A stretch of 64,000 bases of DNA from Streptococcus cuniculipharyngis (GTDB taxonomy: Bacteria; Bacillota; Bacilli; Lactobacillales; Streptococcaceae), in contig NZ_VOHL01000001.1 of assembly GCF_007859195.1 (NCBI RefSeq), forward strand, positions 186,001 to 250,000, in the 5' to 3' direction. The stretch's first letter is position 1, and each line of letters opens with the position of its first letter. The position numbers and the translations under genes are program-made. Shown in pieces: positions 1-8,428 of this stretch. The notes below the pieces were generated by a model. The model was not told the origin of the DNA. It was given only the letters and a program-made list of their open reading frames with translations, and searched no databases.

Positions 1-332
1 CCATGTTGGGCGAGGACGCTAGCAGCATCTTGGGCAAATTCTGGTGAGAAATGGCGAGAATCGTAGGCAATAGCGACCCCACGTTTTTTAGCTTCTTCCC
101 CTTTGCTTTCAATCAATTTGGCAAGTCCTTCGGTGGCCTGACGGACAACATAAATGTTGATACGGTTGGTACCAGCTCCGATGTAGCCTCGCATACCTGC
201 CGTTCCAAATTCTAAGTTGGTATAAAAGGCATCTTCCTTGGTTTTTTCATCCATGGCGACTAATTCTTCTCGAAGATAGTCAGGAAGGTTGGTAACAGCT
301 AACCATTTTTGATAGTTTTCTTGATAAGTCAT
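1..332 (-). CDS. pgmA: Phosphoglucomutase/phosphomannomutase, N-terminal part (runs off the left edge)
   Basis: The minus-strand frame opens at an ATG at 330-332 and stays open to base 1, so only about 110 N-terminal residues are visible. They include the family signature FGTAGMRGYIGAG, with the sugar-phosphate handling loop, and a following AYDSRHFS segment. The enzyme interconverts glucose-1-phosphate and glucose-6-phosphate in the cytoplasm for cell-wall and capsule precursor supply. The active-site phosphoserine region lies beyond the window. A separate gap of about 90 bases lies between it and panT. Assignment to the long bacterial alpha-PGM/PMM family is firm; which sugar dominates is known only from streptococcal relatives. 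Confidence 0.88.
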   Translation of the reverse strand, partial: MTYQENYQKWLAVTNLPDYLREELVAMDEKTKEDAFYTNLEFGTAGMRGYIGAGTNRINIYVVRQATEGLAKLIESKGEEAKKRGVAIAYDSRHFSPEFAQDAASVLAQH

Positions 333-423
333 GGCATTCTCCTTAATTTTGATTATCCTTAAACGCTTTCATTATAGCATATTTTTTAAAAAAAATCATG
401 GATTATACCCATGATTGTCTGAC

Positions 424-1005
424 TTATTTTCTGCCGAGGAGACGAGGAACGAGGCTCGTGGTGACCAGGGCAGCGATTAGCATTTCTGCTAGAGAATTAG
501 TGGTTATAATGCTAGCCAGTAGGAGTTTGATATCACCGTTATAGCGTTCTGCGAAAAAGATGAAGATTCCCGATAAGACGAAGATGGTATTAGTTAACGA
601 GCCAATAGCTCCAGCTAGGATCAAGCCCAGTTTATTGTGAATCAAACGATAAACGACGTAAGGGGTAAAACCGATTAGTAGGCGAGGAACAAAGGCAATG
701 AGTAGGGAATAAAAGTTTCCTCCCTCGACAAAGGGAGAGAAGAGGTAGCTAGCTGGGGAGAGCAACAGAGTATTTGTTATCAGGCTAAGCAGGCCCATTA
801 GACCACCAAGAAGAATACCGATACGGTAACCATAAGCAATGGAGGCAACGATAACGGGTAGATGAACGAGGGTAGGTTTGATTGGAAAAGGAAAAATACT
901 AAAAATAGTGGTACTTAGGTACTGAATCACAATCATAATCGCAAAGAAGATAGCAATGATGGCAATGTTTGATGATTTTTTCTTATTCACTGAGAGATTC
1001 TTCAA
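424..1005 (-). CDS. panT: ECF transporter S component, probable pantothenate (PanT)
   Basis: This hydrophobic protein of about 190 residues has six predicted membrane segments and a short basic N-terminus, as in substrate-binding S components of energy-coupling-factor transporters. It would bind vitamin and work with shared EcfA/A'/T subunits encoded elsewhere. It lies directly downstream of coaB-coaC, overlapping coaC by a few codons. This fits the streptococcal arrangement in which the S component imports pantothenate for the adjacent coenzyme A genes. The frame can start at TTG 1003-1005 or at GTG 988-990, and neither has a strong ribosome site, so translation is probably coupled to coaC. 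The substrate is inferred from context. Confidence 0.78.
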   Translation of the reverse strand: MKNLSVNKKKSSNIAIIAIFFAIMIVIQYLSTTIFSIFPFPIKPTLVHLPVIVASIAYGYRIGILLGGLMGLLSLITNTLLLSPASYLFSPFVEGGNFYSLLIAFVPRLLIGFTPYVVYRLIHNKLGLILAGAIGSLTNTIFVLSGIFIFFAERYNGDIKLLLASIITTNSLAEMLIAALVTTSLVPRLLGRK

Positions 1006-1528
1006 CTTTCTTTAAGATAATATCAAGGTCTGCTAAGGCCCCTTGGCCGTGATCACCACAGGCTAGCAGAGCACTCTTGGGTGGGATTTCTTGATAACCA
1101 AGCTGTTTTAAGCTGGCTAGGTTGGCCTGGGTTAGAGGATTGTTGTACATTTTGGTGTTCATAGCCGGTGCAATTAACTTAGGCAGTTCTGCTGGTAAGG
1201 CTAGAGCAGTGGCTGTCACCATATTATTTGCCATGCCATGGGCTAACTGAGCCAATGTATTGGCAGAGGCGGGAGCTAAGAGAAAGAGATCCGCCTCTTT
1301 ACCAAGGTCAATATGATTGATACGGCCGGCAATTTTTTCTTCCATAACATCCAAATGGACGGGATTTTTAGATAAGACCTGCATGGTGAGAGGGGTGATA
1401 AAATCTGTCGCTGCTTGAGTCATTAAGACATGGATCACGTAGCCTTGCTTGCTTAAGTGGCTGACTAAATCCGCCGCCTTATAGGCAGAAATGCTACCGC
1501 TGACAGCGAGGAGGATGGTTTTTGTCAT
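983..1528 (-). CDS. coaC: Phosphopantothenoylcysteine decarboxylase
   Basis: This flavoprotein decarboxylates 4'-phosphopantothenoylcysteine to 4'-phosphopantetheine in coenzyme A synthesis. The protein (181 residues) starts MTKTILLAVSGSISAYKA, the FMN-binding Rossmann start of the HFCD family. It contains the PAMNTKM motif (substrate recognition) and ALLACGDHGQGALAD, with the conserved cysteine of the active-site lid. I place the start at ATG 1526-1528 because a GAAAGGGT ribosome site precedes it; an upstream TTG start would have none. As usual in streptococci it is separate from CoaB rather than fused. It overlaps coaB by 35 bases and panT by about 23, giving a tight operon. Confidence 0.93.
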   Translation of the reverse strand: MTKTILLAVSGSISAYKAADLVSHLSKQGYVIHVLMTQAATDFITPLTMQVLSKNPVHLDVMEEKIAGRINHIDLGKEADLFLLAPASANTLAQLAHGMANNMVTATALALPAELPKLIAPAMNTKMYNNPLTQANLASLKQLGYQEIPPKSALLACGDHGQGALADLDIILKKVEESLSE

Positions 1529-2207
1529 TGGAAATAACCCTTTCATAGATGGCCTGAGCAATAGCTGGTTTTGAGGTCAAGGTCTGATAACCTTCTGCTG
1601 AGACCAGGTAGGCTTGGTGTTGATCTTGCTTGATTTGGTAAAGATCATTAGCGACAATGAGGTCAGCTTGATTTTTGTGTAAGCTTGTTCGAGCAACTTG
1701 TAGTAATTGTTCTTTGGGCACGTTAACCAAGAGTTTAAAACCAATTAAGCGAATGTCAGGGTTCCATTTTTTCACCAGACTAATCAGTTTAGGTGTTTTC
1801 TTCAAAAAAAGCACCTGGTAGTCGGAAGAAGATGAAATTTTTCCTTGATGATTATGACGTTTCAAAAGTTGCGAGAGGTCCTTGCTGGCCATGACGTCTT
1901 CTAAGTCTGTCATGTAGACAGGACTGTAATCTGAAACTGCCATGCTATGAATAAAAACCTGATGATCTTTGACCAAGTGCTCTAGAACGTTTTGAAGAGA
2001 GTTAACCGTGCTGACTTCAATGAGTTTAAGTCTCTTATGTTTTTCAGGACGGTAGCTCCCTGGACTAGTGACGAGGGTAACCTGGTGTCCCTTATCTAAA
2101 AATAGTTGGGCTAGGAGTTGTCCTAGACGGCCAGTTGCATGGTTAGTAATGCCACGGACGGCGTCAATGGGTTCAGTTGTGCCTCCAGAGGTAATTAAAA
2201 TCTTCAT
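1494..2207 (-). CDS. coaB: Phosphopantothenate-cysteine ligase
   Basis: This enzyme joins cysteine to 4'-phosphopantothenate using CTP in coenzyme A synthesis. The N-terminus MKILITSGGTTEPIDAVR and the nearby NHATGRLG are family hallmarks for nucleotide and substrate binding. IANDL-like VANDLYQIK and IGFKLL occur later. At about 237 residues it matches the free-standing CoaB of streptococci. An in-frame ATG three codons upstream overlaps the -10 element TATAAT (2215-2220), so the start at 2205-2207 is preferred. It heads the coaB-coaC-panT operon and is transcribed divergently from the lipoate operon at 2349. Confidence 0.92.
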   Translation of the reverse strand: MKILITSGGTTEPIDAVRGITNHATGRLGQLLAQLFLDKGHQVTLVTSPGSYRPEKHKRLKLIEVSTVNSLQNVLEHLVKDHQVFIHSMAVSDYSPVYMTDLEDVMASKDLSQLLKRHNHQGKISSSSDYQVLFLKKTPKLISLVKKWNPDIRLIGFKLLVNVPKEQLLQVARTSLHKNQADLIVANDLYQIKQDQHQAYLVSAEGYQTLTSKPAIAQAIYERVISNDKNHPPRCQR

Positions 2208-2243
2208 ATGGTCCATTATACATGAAAAACCGACATTCGTAAA
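2208..2243 (-). promoter_or_regulatory. coaB promoter, apparently giving a leaderless mRNA
   Basis: On the minus strand, TTTACG (2238-2243) and TATAAT (2215-2220) are separated by exactly 17 bases. The preferred coaB ATG begins only 7 bases after the -10 element, so transcription would begin at or within a base or two of the start codon. No Shine-Dalgarno sequence is visible between them. Confidence 0.6.
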
Positions 2244-2294
2244 ATAGTAAATCAGACTACAAACATTCTTGGACTATCAATTTCAGTCAGCTTA

Positions 2295-2303
2295 TGCTAA
2301 AAT
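2295..2303 (+). promoter_or_regulatory. Extended -10 promoter of the lipoate/macrodomain operon
   Basis: TGCTAAAAT fits the extended -10 pattern TGnTATAAT. The -35 region is weak. It lies about 45 bases upstream of the first gene of the operon, in the divergent intergenic region shared with coaB. Confidence 0.5.
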
Positions 2304-2348
2304 GTAAGGGGTACCATTTGTTTAGTTTAGAAAGGGTTATTTGACAAG

Positions 2349-3188
2349 ATGGCTAAGCTTGACATTTTAAGCAATTATCCGATGCAGGTTTTTGATAATC
2401 GTTTAGACAGACGAGATAATCCCTTGGGGCCTTTGATTTGGACAGATGTTTTTTTGGAACGGGTAAACCAGTATCCAAAGCAGAGCATTCTTCATATCTG
2501 GCCTATGGCATCAACGGTTATTTTAGGACTAGCAGACAAAAATCTGCCTGAATTTGCAGCAGGGCTTCAGGCTATTTACCGAAGGGGGTACCAACCTCTT
2601 GTTCGTCAAATGGGAGGTTTGGCAGTGGTGGCAGACCAAGGGATTTTAAATTTTTCCCTGTTTCTCCCTTTATCAACGACTCAATTGAGTATTCATCAAG
2701 CCTATCAGTTAATGGCCAATCTAGTGAGACAACTTTTTTTGGATTTTCCCGTGAGTATTGAGGCCTTTGAAATCAGCCAGTCATATTGCCCAGGGCAGTA
2801 TGATTTGAGCATTGCCGGGCAAAAATTTGCTGGCCTGGCTCAGCGAAGGGTAAAAAATGGTCTGGTTTGTTCAGTCTACTTGAGTGTTTCAGGTAATCAA
2901 GGACTACGAGGAGAGATGATCAGGGAATTTTATCATCTTGGCCAGGCGGACAAACAAGATAGGCATTTTTTTCCACAAATAGATCCCGATAGTATGGCGA
3001 CCTTATCCGATCTATTAGGATTTGATTTGACCGTGGATGATGTGGTTAAACAACTCTATTATTGTTTAGAGGAAGAGCTAGGATTGAGTCTGACTCCTTT
3101 AGAACTAAAGCCAGAATTAGAAGAGGCCTTTCAGCGTCAGCAACGTCATTCCCAACAAAGACAAAAAGATTTAGAAAGGATACGGTAA
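2349..3188 (+). CDS. LipL-like lipoyl/octanoyl transferase-family protein
   Basis: This is a biotin/lipoate ligase-fold protein of 279 residues. It has VRQMGGLAVVADQGILNFSL, the RxxGG(G)AV..D.G..N pattern, with glycine and alanine changes relative to LplA, and a FAGLAQRRVKNG segment matching the K-x-G-G-x-x-Q-R region. In the known streptococcal lipoate/SirTM operon a second ligase-like gene sits first, and this one matches that position. It most likely moves lipoyl or octanoyl groups onto or from GcvH-L (position 5378). It overlaps nothing and ends one base before the next gene, so the operon is continuous. Acyl donor and acceptor are inferred. Confidence 0.72.
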   Translation: MAKLDILSNYPMQVFDNRLDRRDNPLGPLIWTDVFLERVNQYPKQSILHIWPMASTVILGLADKNLPEFAAGLQAIYRRGYQPLVRQMGGLAVVADQGILNFSLFLPLSTTQLSIHQAYQLMANLVRQLFLDFPVSIEAFEISQSYCPGQYDLSIAGQKFAGLAQRRVKNGLVCSVYLSVSGNQGLRGEMIREFYHLGQADKQDRHFFPQIDPDSMATLSDLLGFDLTVDDVVKQLYYCLEEELGLSLTPLELKPELEEAFQRQQRHSQQRQKDLERIR

Positions 3189-3189
3189 C

Positions 3190-4389
3190 ATGCGATATGA
3201 GGACTTGTTTGAACCGTTGCTCTTGCCTAATGGAATTTCCTTAGCCAACCGCTTTGTCCTTTCTCCTATGGTGACGAATTCCTCCAGTCAAGCAGGGCAG
3301 GTTAGTTCAGCTGATTTGGCCTATGCGCATCGTCGTTGCCAGTCTGCTCCTCTGCAAATCACTGGAGCGGCCTATATCAGCCCCTTTGGTCAACTGTTTG
3401 AATATGGATTTAGTGTTAGTTCTGATGAGGATATTCCAGGCTTGAGCCAGTTAGCCCAAGTCATGAAAAGTGATGGGGCTAAGGCAATTTTACAACTGAC
3501 CCATGCAGGGCGCTTTTCTAGTCATAGTTTGAGGCGCTTTGGCTATGTTTATGGCCCCAGTCCGATGGTTCTTCAATCCCCTCGGCCTCATCAGGTTAGA
3601 GAATTGACAGCGATTCACCTTAAGAACCTTATCTCAGATTATGCCAAGGCTACTTCGCGTGCCATTAAGGCTGGTTTTGACGGTGTTGAGATTTCTTCTG
3701 CCCAGCGCTTACTCATTCAAAGCTTCTTTTCGACCTTTTCTAATCAGAGGCAAGATCAATATGGTTGTCAATCCTTACTGAATCGTTCACGTCTGGGACT
3801 AGATATTCTCCAGGCGGTTGCCGAAGTGGTCAGAGCAGAAGCGGGAGCAAACTTCATTTTGGGTTGGCGAGGCACTCCGGAGGAAACTAGAGGACAAGCT
3901 ATCGGTTATAGCCTTGAGGAGTTTTGCCAATTCATTAACTGGGCCTTGGATATCTATCCATTAGATTATTTAGCCATCGCTAGTTGGGGACAAGATGTCT
4001 TTAGAAACCAACTAAGGTCTGGCCCCAACAAGGGCCGTCTGGTTAATCAAGTCATGAAGGAACAGTTTACTGGTCGCTTGCCAATAATGGCAACTGGAGG
4101 GATTAATAGTCCAGAGAAAGCCTTAGAGGCCTTGGAGCAGGCAGATTTCATTGGCTTATCAACCCCTTTTGTTGTTGACCCAGAATTTGTCCATAAGATA
4201 CGATTAGGGCAGACAGATCAGATTAGGCTGAAAATTAAACCAGAGGATTTATCTGCCTTAGCCATTCCAGAGGCGTCTTTTAAGGATCTGGTTCCTTTGA
4301 TGGATTATGGAAAGTCGCTCCCTCAAGAGGTGAGACAACTGTTTCGCCAGTTGGAGAAAAATTATCAGGAGCAGTGTGATGAAACTTAG
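3190..4389 (+). CDS. Old-yellow-enzyme-type NADH:flavin oxidoreductase
   Basis: This FMN-dependent TIM-barrel oxidoreductase has 399 residues. The start LFEPLLLPNGISLANRFVLSP is typical (phosphate loop entry, residues 5-25). QLTHAGRFS supplies the substrate-binding HxGR equivalent, and DGVEI plus ATGGINSPEKALE form the flavin phosphate-binding part. The usual H-(x)2-N/H acceptor-pair motif reads SSAQRLLIQSFFS here, so the active site may differ from ordinary enoate reductases. It is the second gene of the lipoate/macrodomain/SirTM operon, where such an enzyme is conserved. A role in redox handling of the lipoyl carrier is a published suggestion, not shown here. Confidence 0.8.
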   Translation: MRYEDLFEPLLLPNGISLANRFVLSPMVTNSSSQAGQVSSADLAYAHRRCQSAPLQITGAAYISPFGQLFEYGFSVSSDEDIPGLSQLAQVMKSDGAKAILQLTHAGRFSSHSLRRFGYVYGPSPMVLQSPRPHQVRELTAIHLKNLISDYAKATSRAIKAGFDGVEISSAQRLLIQSFFSTFSNQRQDQYGCQSLLNRSRLGLDILQAVAEVVRAEAGANFILGWRGTPEETRGQAIGYSLEEFCQFINWALDIYPLDYLAIASWGQDVFRNQLRSGPNKGRLVNQVMKEQFTGRLPIMATGGINSPEKALEALEQADFIGLSTPFVVDPEFVHKIRLGQTDQIRLKIKPEDLSALAIPEASFKDLVPLMDYGKSLPQEVRQLFRQLEKNYQEQCDET

Positions 4390-5362
4390 TATTTTAGATT
4401 ATGGGGTTATTGACCAAGGAAAAGATGCCCGCCAAGCTTTAAAAGAGACGATTTTACTCGCACAACGAGCAGAAGAACTAAAGTTTCATCGGTTTTGGGT
4501 GGCTGAACACCATAATGTTCACGCATTTGCCATTAGTAGTCCTGAAATTGTCATGACCCAACTCCTTAATCAAACGAACCACATTCGTATTGGTTCTGGT
4601 GGGATCATGGCTCTGCATTATAGTAGCTATAAGATTGCTGAGACGGTCAAAAGCCTTTTGGCTTTTCATCCCAATCGACTTGATTTAGGGCTTGGGAGCT
4701 CTTTAGGGACCAAACAGGTCACTCAGGCCTTGCATAGTAGACACTCCGCCGAAGATTATGGACAAGTCTTGGCAACTATCAAGAATTATTTGATAGGTAA
4801 CGAAAATCTTCCAGTTCAACCAGCCCTAACGGATCTGCCACAAATGTGGCTACTTAGTACTGGCGGCGAGACAGCAAGACTAGCAGCTGATTTAGGCTTG
4901 GGTTACACATTTGGCATTTTCCCTTATATTGATAACCTTCCAAAAGAAAAAGGAGCTTTGGCAGCTCAAAGTTATCGTCAACATTTTGTAGCAAGTCCCA
5001 TCATGCCTCAGGCTAGAATTCTTTTAGCTGTTTTTGTGGTCATTGCCGAGAGTCAGTTAGAAGCAGAAATGATGGCTAAAAGTTTAGACATCTGGATGTT
5101 GGGCAATCATGCCTTTAATGAATTTCATCAGTTCCCCGGTAGAGAACAGGCCTTGGCTTATCCCTTATCTGACCAACAAAAGCAGGTTATTGCCAAGAAT
5201 CGTCACCGGATGGTCGTGGGCACCCCTCAAGAGGTCAAAAAGCAATTAGACAGTTTGGTGGCTAGCTGTCAGGCAGATGAACTCCTGTTAATTCCCCTAC
5301 TGCCAAGAATTGAACAACGGCTAGAAGCCTTGGCCTTGCTAGCAGATGTATATCACATGTAG
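4379..5362 (+). CDS. Luciferase-like flavin monooxygenase (LLM family)
   Basis: This TIM-barrel flavin oxidoreductase (about 327 residues) starts MKLSILDYGVIDQGKDARQA and contains FWVAEHHN, the signature of bacterial luciferase-like monooxygenases. GSGGIMALHYS and VGTPQEVKKQL are further family landmarks. The ATG at 4379 overlaps the last codons of the preceding oxidoreductase; an in-frame GTG sits one codon earlier. It is a conserved member of the lipoate/SirTM operon and probably works on the same redox substrate or carrier. The substrate cannot be read from sequence. Confidence 0.82.
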   Translation: MKLSILDYGVIDQGKDARQALKETILLAQRAEELKFHRFWVAEHHNVHAFAISSPEIVMTQLLNQTNHIRIGSGGIMALHYSSYKIAETVKSLLAFHPNRLDLGLGSSLGTKQVTQALHSRHSAEDYGQVLATIKNYLIGNENLPVQPALTDLPQMWLLSTGGETARLAADLGLGYTFGIFPYIDNLPKEKGALAAQSYRQHFVASPIMPQARILLAVFVVIAESQLEAEMMAKSLDIWMLGNHAFNEFHQFPGREQALAYPLSDQQKQVIAKNRHRMVVGTPQEVKKQLDSLVASCQADELLLIPLLPRIEQRLEALALLADVYHM

Positions 5363-5377
5363 AAAAAGGAAAACTTT

Positions 5378-5710
5378 ATGAAAAAAATTGCAAACTATCT
5401 TTTAATTGATAAACAAGAGGAAATTTACACCATCAGCATGACAGCTGAATTACAAGATGATATCGGAACAGTGGGCTATGTGGAGTTAGCGCAAGTAGAG
5501 CAGGTAGCTGCTGACGATCTTCTTCTTAACCTTGAAGCTTCGAAAACCGTGATGGGGATTCATTCTCCTTTGGCTGGTCGTGTGTTAGCCTTTAATCAGG
5601 CTTTAGAAGTAACCCCTAGCCTGCTTAATTCTGAAAAAGCAGAGGAGAATTGGATTGTTAAATTGACTGATGTCTCTCTGGTTGACTTTGCAGCTTTAGA
5701 AGATGCCTAA
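5378..5710 (+). CDS. GcvH-like lipoyl carrier protein (GcvH-L)
   Basis: This small lipoyl-domain protein (110 residues) resembles glycine cleavage H protein. It has [13 protein letters not shown] in the N-terminal half and [18 protein letters not shown], where the lysine after EAS is the expected lipoylation site. No other glycine cleavage genes are nearby. In relatives the equivalent protein is lipoylated by the operon's LplA, then mono-ADP-ribosylated by SirTM and de-modified by the macrodomain. All three partners follow within 3 kb here, so the same cycle is expected. The reading frame overlaps the macrodomain start. Confidence 0.88.
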   Translation: MKKIANYLLIDKQEEIYTISMTAELQDDIGTVGYVELAQVEQVAADDLLLNLEASKTVMGIHSPLAGRVLAFNQALEVTPSLLNSEKAEENWIVKLTDVSLVDFAALEDA

Positions 5711-6479
5711 ATCAGAATCCACTTTATTGAAGGAAATGATTTCCCTTTTGACAGTACCAGTGGGGGCAACTGACGGTTTAGCAATAGAGAATCTCGAGGA
5801 AATTTGGCGGGGGCTGGTCAATCAATGCCCTCCCCAAGCTTTTTCTGAGGCTTATTTGGCCCTAGAGGATGAATTTTTGAGTCACTACCATCAGCGACAG
5901 AAAAAGTTTTCTCTAGCCCATTGTCAGGCTAGTCGATTTCCGCAAATTTGGTTACACCAAGGAGATGTTAGACACTTGGCGGTTGATGCGGTTGTCAATG
6001 CTGCCAATAGTGACTTACTGGGGTGTTTTATTCCTAATCATGCCTGCATTGATAATACCATTCATACCTATGCAGGAGGACGCCTTCGCTTGGCCTGTGC
6101 TGAACTCATGCGCCATCAGGGACGAAAAGAAACGGTGGGACAAGCTAAATTAACAGCCGCTTACCACCTGCCGGCTAAATTTGTGATTCATACGGTAGGT
6201 CCCTATATTCAGCCAGGTCAACCGGTCTCACGGATTCGGCAGGACATGTTAAAAGCCTGTTATGTGGCTTGTTTAAATTTAGCACAGGAGGTGGGGTTAC
6301 AGAGTTTGGCCTTTTGTCCGATTGCAACCGGTCAATTTGGTTTCCCGCCCCAATTAGCTGCTGAGTTAGCTGTGACCACCGTCAGGGAGTGGTTAGCGAC
6401 AGCAAATTGTTCCCTTCAAGTTATTTTTAACCAATTTACCCAGCAAGATCAGGCATACTATCAGCAACTCTTGCTTTAG
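5703..6479 (+). CDS. Zinc-type macrodomain ADP-ribosyl hydrolase
   Basis: This is a macrodomain protein of 258 residues. After about 80 residues of N-terminal extension comes [20 protein letters not shown], the ADP-ribose-binding start, then [11 protein letters not shown], containing the Cys and His ligands seen in zinc-containing macrodomains. Next are [16 protein letters not shown] and IATGQFGFP. It is expected to remove ADP-ribose from GcvH-L, reversing SirTM. It overlaps the GcvH-L stop by 8 bases and is followed by SirTM 17 bases later. The macrodomain-plus-sirtuin pairing is the recognised hallmark of this operon in Streptococcus and Staphylococcus. Confidence 0.88.
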   Translation: MPKSESTLLKEMISLLTVPVGATDGLAIENLEEIWRGLVNQCPPQAFSEAYLALEDEFLSHYHQRQKKFSLAHCQASRFPQIWLHQGDVRHLAVDAVVNAANSDLLGCFIPNHACIDNTIHTYAGGRLRLACAELMRHQGRKETVGQAKLTAAYHLPAKFVIHTVGPYIQPGQPVSRIRQDMLKACYVACLNLAQEVGLQSLAFCPIATGQFGFPPQLAAELAVTTVREWLATANCSLQVIFNQFTQQDQAYYQQLLL

Positions 6480-6496
6480 GCTATTAAGGAGAAACC

Positions 6497-7390
6497 ATGT
6501 GGAAAAATCTTTCTTATTCTAGTGAATCTTTGCAAGCCCAGCAATTAGCTGCCCTCATTGGGGAAGCAGACGCTCTTGTTGTCGGTATCGGTGCAGGCAT
6601 GTCTGCTGCTGATGGCTTCACCTATATTGGGCCCCGCTTTGAAAATGCTTTTCCGGACTTTATTGACAAGTATGGCTTTTTGGACATGTTGCAGGCCAGT
6701 CTCTTTGATTTTGAAGATTGGCAGGAATATTGGGCCTTTCAGAGTCGCTTTGTTGCTCTTAATTACTTGGACCAACCGGTTGGTCAGTCCTATCTTGATT
6801 TATTGGCCATTCTTCACCAAAAGGACTATCACATTATCACAACTAATGCTGACAATGCCTTTTGGGCTGCCAATTATGATTCCCAACGCCTTTTCCATAT
6901 TCAGGGAGAATATGGTCTGTGGCAGTGTAGCCAGTATTGCCATGCCCAAACTTATCGTGATGATTCCCTAATCCGTCAAATGATTGCTGAGCAACGAGAC
7001 ATGAAAGTACCCGAGGTTTTGATTCCTCGTTGCCCGAAATGCGCCTCCCCCTTTGAAATCAACAAACGGCATGAGAAAAAGGGGATGGTGGAAGATTCTG
7101 ATTTCTGGGCCCAACAAGATCGCTATGAGAATTTTTTAGCAAAGCATGAAGAAGGCAAGGTCATTTATCTTGAAATTGGTGTCGGTCATACCACGCCCCA
7201 GTTTATTAAGCACCCATTTTGGCAACGAGTGGCTGATAATCCAGATGCTCTTTTCGTGACCCTAAATCATAAAGACTACCGTTTGCCTCTTCCGATTCGC
7301 GAACGAACAGTCCAGTTTAAACAGGATATTGCTAGTTTGACTGCTGAAACCCGCCAATTGATGCTAGAAAAGGAGGCAGCATGTATTTAA
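6497..7390 (+). CDS. Class M sirtuin (SirTM), protein mono-ADP-ribosyltransferase
   Basis: This sirtuin-fold protein (297 residues) has the NAD-binding [16 protein letters not shown] and TTNADNAF. A zinc-ribbon-like set of cysteines follows (CSQYCH around residue 150 and CPKCASPF around 180). Where deacetylating sirtuins have the catalytic His-Gly, this protein reads HIQGEYG, consistent with the SirTM class that ADP-ribosylates lipoylated GcvH-L instead of deacylating. A GGAGAAACC ribosome site precedes the ATG. It sits between the macrodomain and LplA genes and overlaps the LplA start by 10 bases. Confidence 0.88.
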   Translation: MWKNLSYSSESLQAQQLAALIGEADALVVGIGAGMSAADGFTYIGPRFENAFPDFIDKYGFLDMLQASLFDFEDWQEYWAFQSRFVALNYLDQPVGQSYLDLLAILHQKDYHIITTNADNAFWAANYDSQRLFHIQGEYGLWQCSQYCHAQTYRDDSLIRQMIAEQRDMKVPEVLIPRCPKCASPFEINKRHEKKGMVEDSDFWAQQDRYENFLAKHEEGKVIYLEIGVGHTTPQFIKHPFWQRVADNPDALFVTLNHKDYRLPLPIRERTVQFKQDIASLTAETRQLMLEKEAACI

Positions 7391-8400
7391 TTGAGCCTAT
7401 TCGTGATGGCAAGTACTTGAAAGATGGGGCCGTGGCTTTGGCGATTCAGGTTTATGCCAAAGAGTATCTGTTTTTAGATGATGATATTTTGTTTCCCTAC
7501 TATTGTGATCCTAAGGTGGAGATTGGCAAGTTCCAGAATGCTATGGTTGAAGTCAACCATGATTATTTGGAAAAACATCAAATTCTCTTGGTCCGGCGAG
7601 ACACCGGAGGGGGGGCTGTTTATGTTGATTCCGGGGCAGTCAATATTTGCTACCTCATACAGGATACGGGAATTTTTGGTGATTTTAAGCGGGCCTATGC
7701 CCCTGCTATCAAAGCTCTACATGAGTTGGGGGCTACAGGTCTAGTCCAGTCAGGTCGCAATGATTTGCTGATTGATGGCAAAAAAGTATCTGGTGCTGCC
7801 CAGACCATTAGTCAAGGGAGAGTTTATGGGGGCTATTCCCTGCTTTTGGATGTAGACTATGCAAGCATGGAGGCAGTTCTGACCCCCAATCGGAAAAAGA
7901 TTGAATCAAAGGGAATTCGCTCTGTTCGCAGTCGCGTGGGAAGTTTACGCCATTATTTAGCACCATCCTATCAAGGGATCAGCGTTGAAGACTTTAAAAA
8001 TCTCATGGTTTGCAAACTTCTTGGTATTGCTGATCTTTCTCAAGCCAAACGTTACCAGCTGAGTCAGAATGATTGGCAAGCCATTGACCAATTAGTGGCC
8101 AAAAAATATAAAAATTGGGAGTGGAATTATGGTCGTTCGCCTCAATATAGCTACCACCGAGATGGCCGCTTTGCCATTGGGACCCTCGATGTTCACCTTG
8201 ACGTTGTTAATAGTCGCATTGCAGCTTGTCGTATTTATGGTGACTTTTTTGGGCAAGGAGATATTATTGACTTGGAGCAGGCCTTGATTGGCTTACGAAT
8301 GGAAAAAGAAGACTTGCTACAAGCCTTGAACCAGCTTGATTTAAGTACTTATTTGGGGAAAATATCAGCTCAAGAGTTTGTTGATTTGATCTTTAGTTAA
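7381..8400 (+). CDS. lplA: Lipoate-protein ligase A
   Basis: This enzyme uses ATP and lipoate to lipoylate carrier proteins. It has 339 residues with the ligase motif [20 protein letters not shown] (RRxxGGGAVYHD.GN), [17 protein letters not shown] (K-V-S-G-x-A) and a C-terminal accessory domain with [12 protein letters not shown]. It is the last gene of the operon and its start overlaps the SirTM stop. In relatives this second ligase modifies GcvH-L, the target that SirTM requires. A standalone housekeeping LplA may exist elsewhere. Confidence 0.92.
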   Translation: MYLIEPIRDGKYLKDGAVALAIQVYAKEYLFLDDDILFPYYCDPKVEIGKFQNAMVEVNHDYLEKHQILLVRRDTGGGAVYVDSGAVNICYLIQDTGIFGDFKRAYAPAIKALHELGATGLVQSGRNDLLIDGKKVSGAAQTISQGRVYGGYSLLLDVDYASMEAVLTPNRKKIESKGIRSVRSRVGSLRHYLAPSYQGISVEDFKNLMVCKLLGIADLSQAKRYQLSQNDWQAIDQLVAKKYKNWEWNYGRSPQYSYHRDGRFAIGTLDVHLDVVNSRIAACRIYGDFFGQGDIIDLEQALIGLRMEKEDLLQALNQLDLSTYLGKISAQEFVDLIFS

Positions 8401-8428
8401 AGTAGTAGTAAACATGAGGAGGAAGTAG

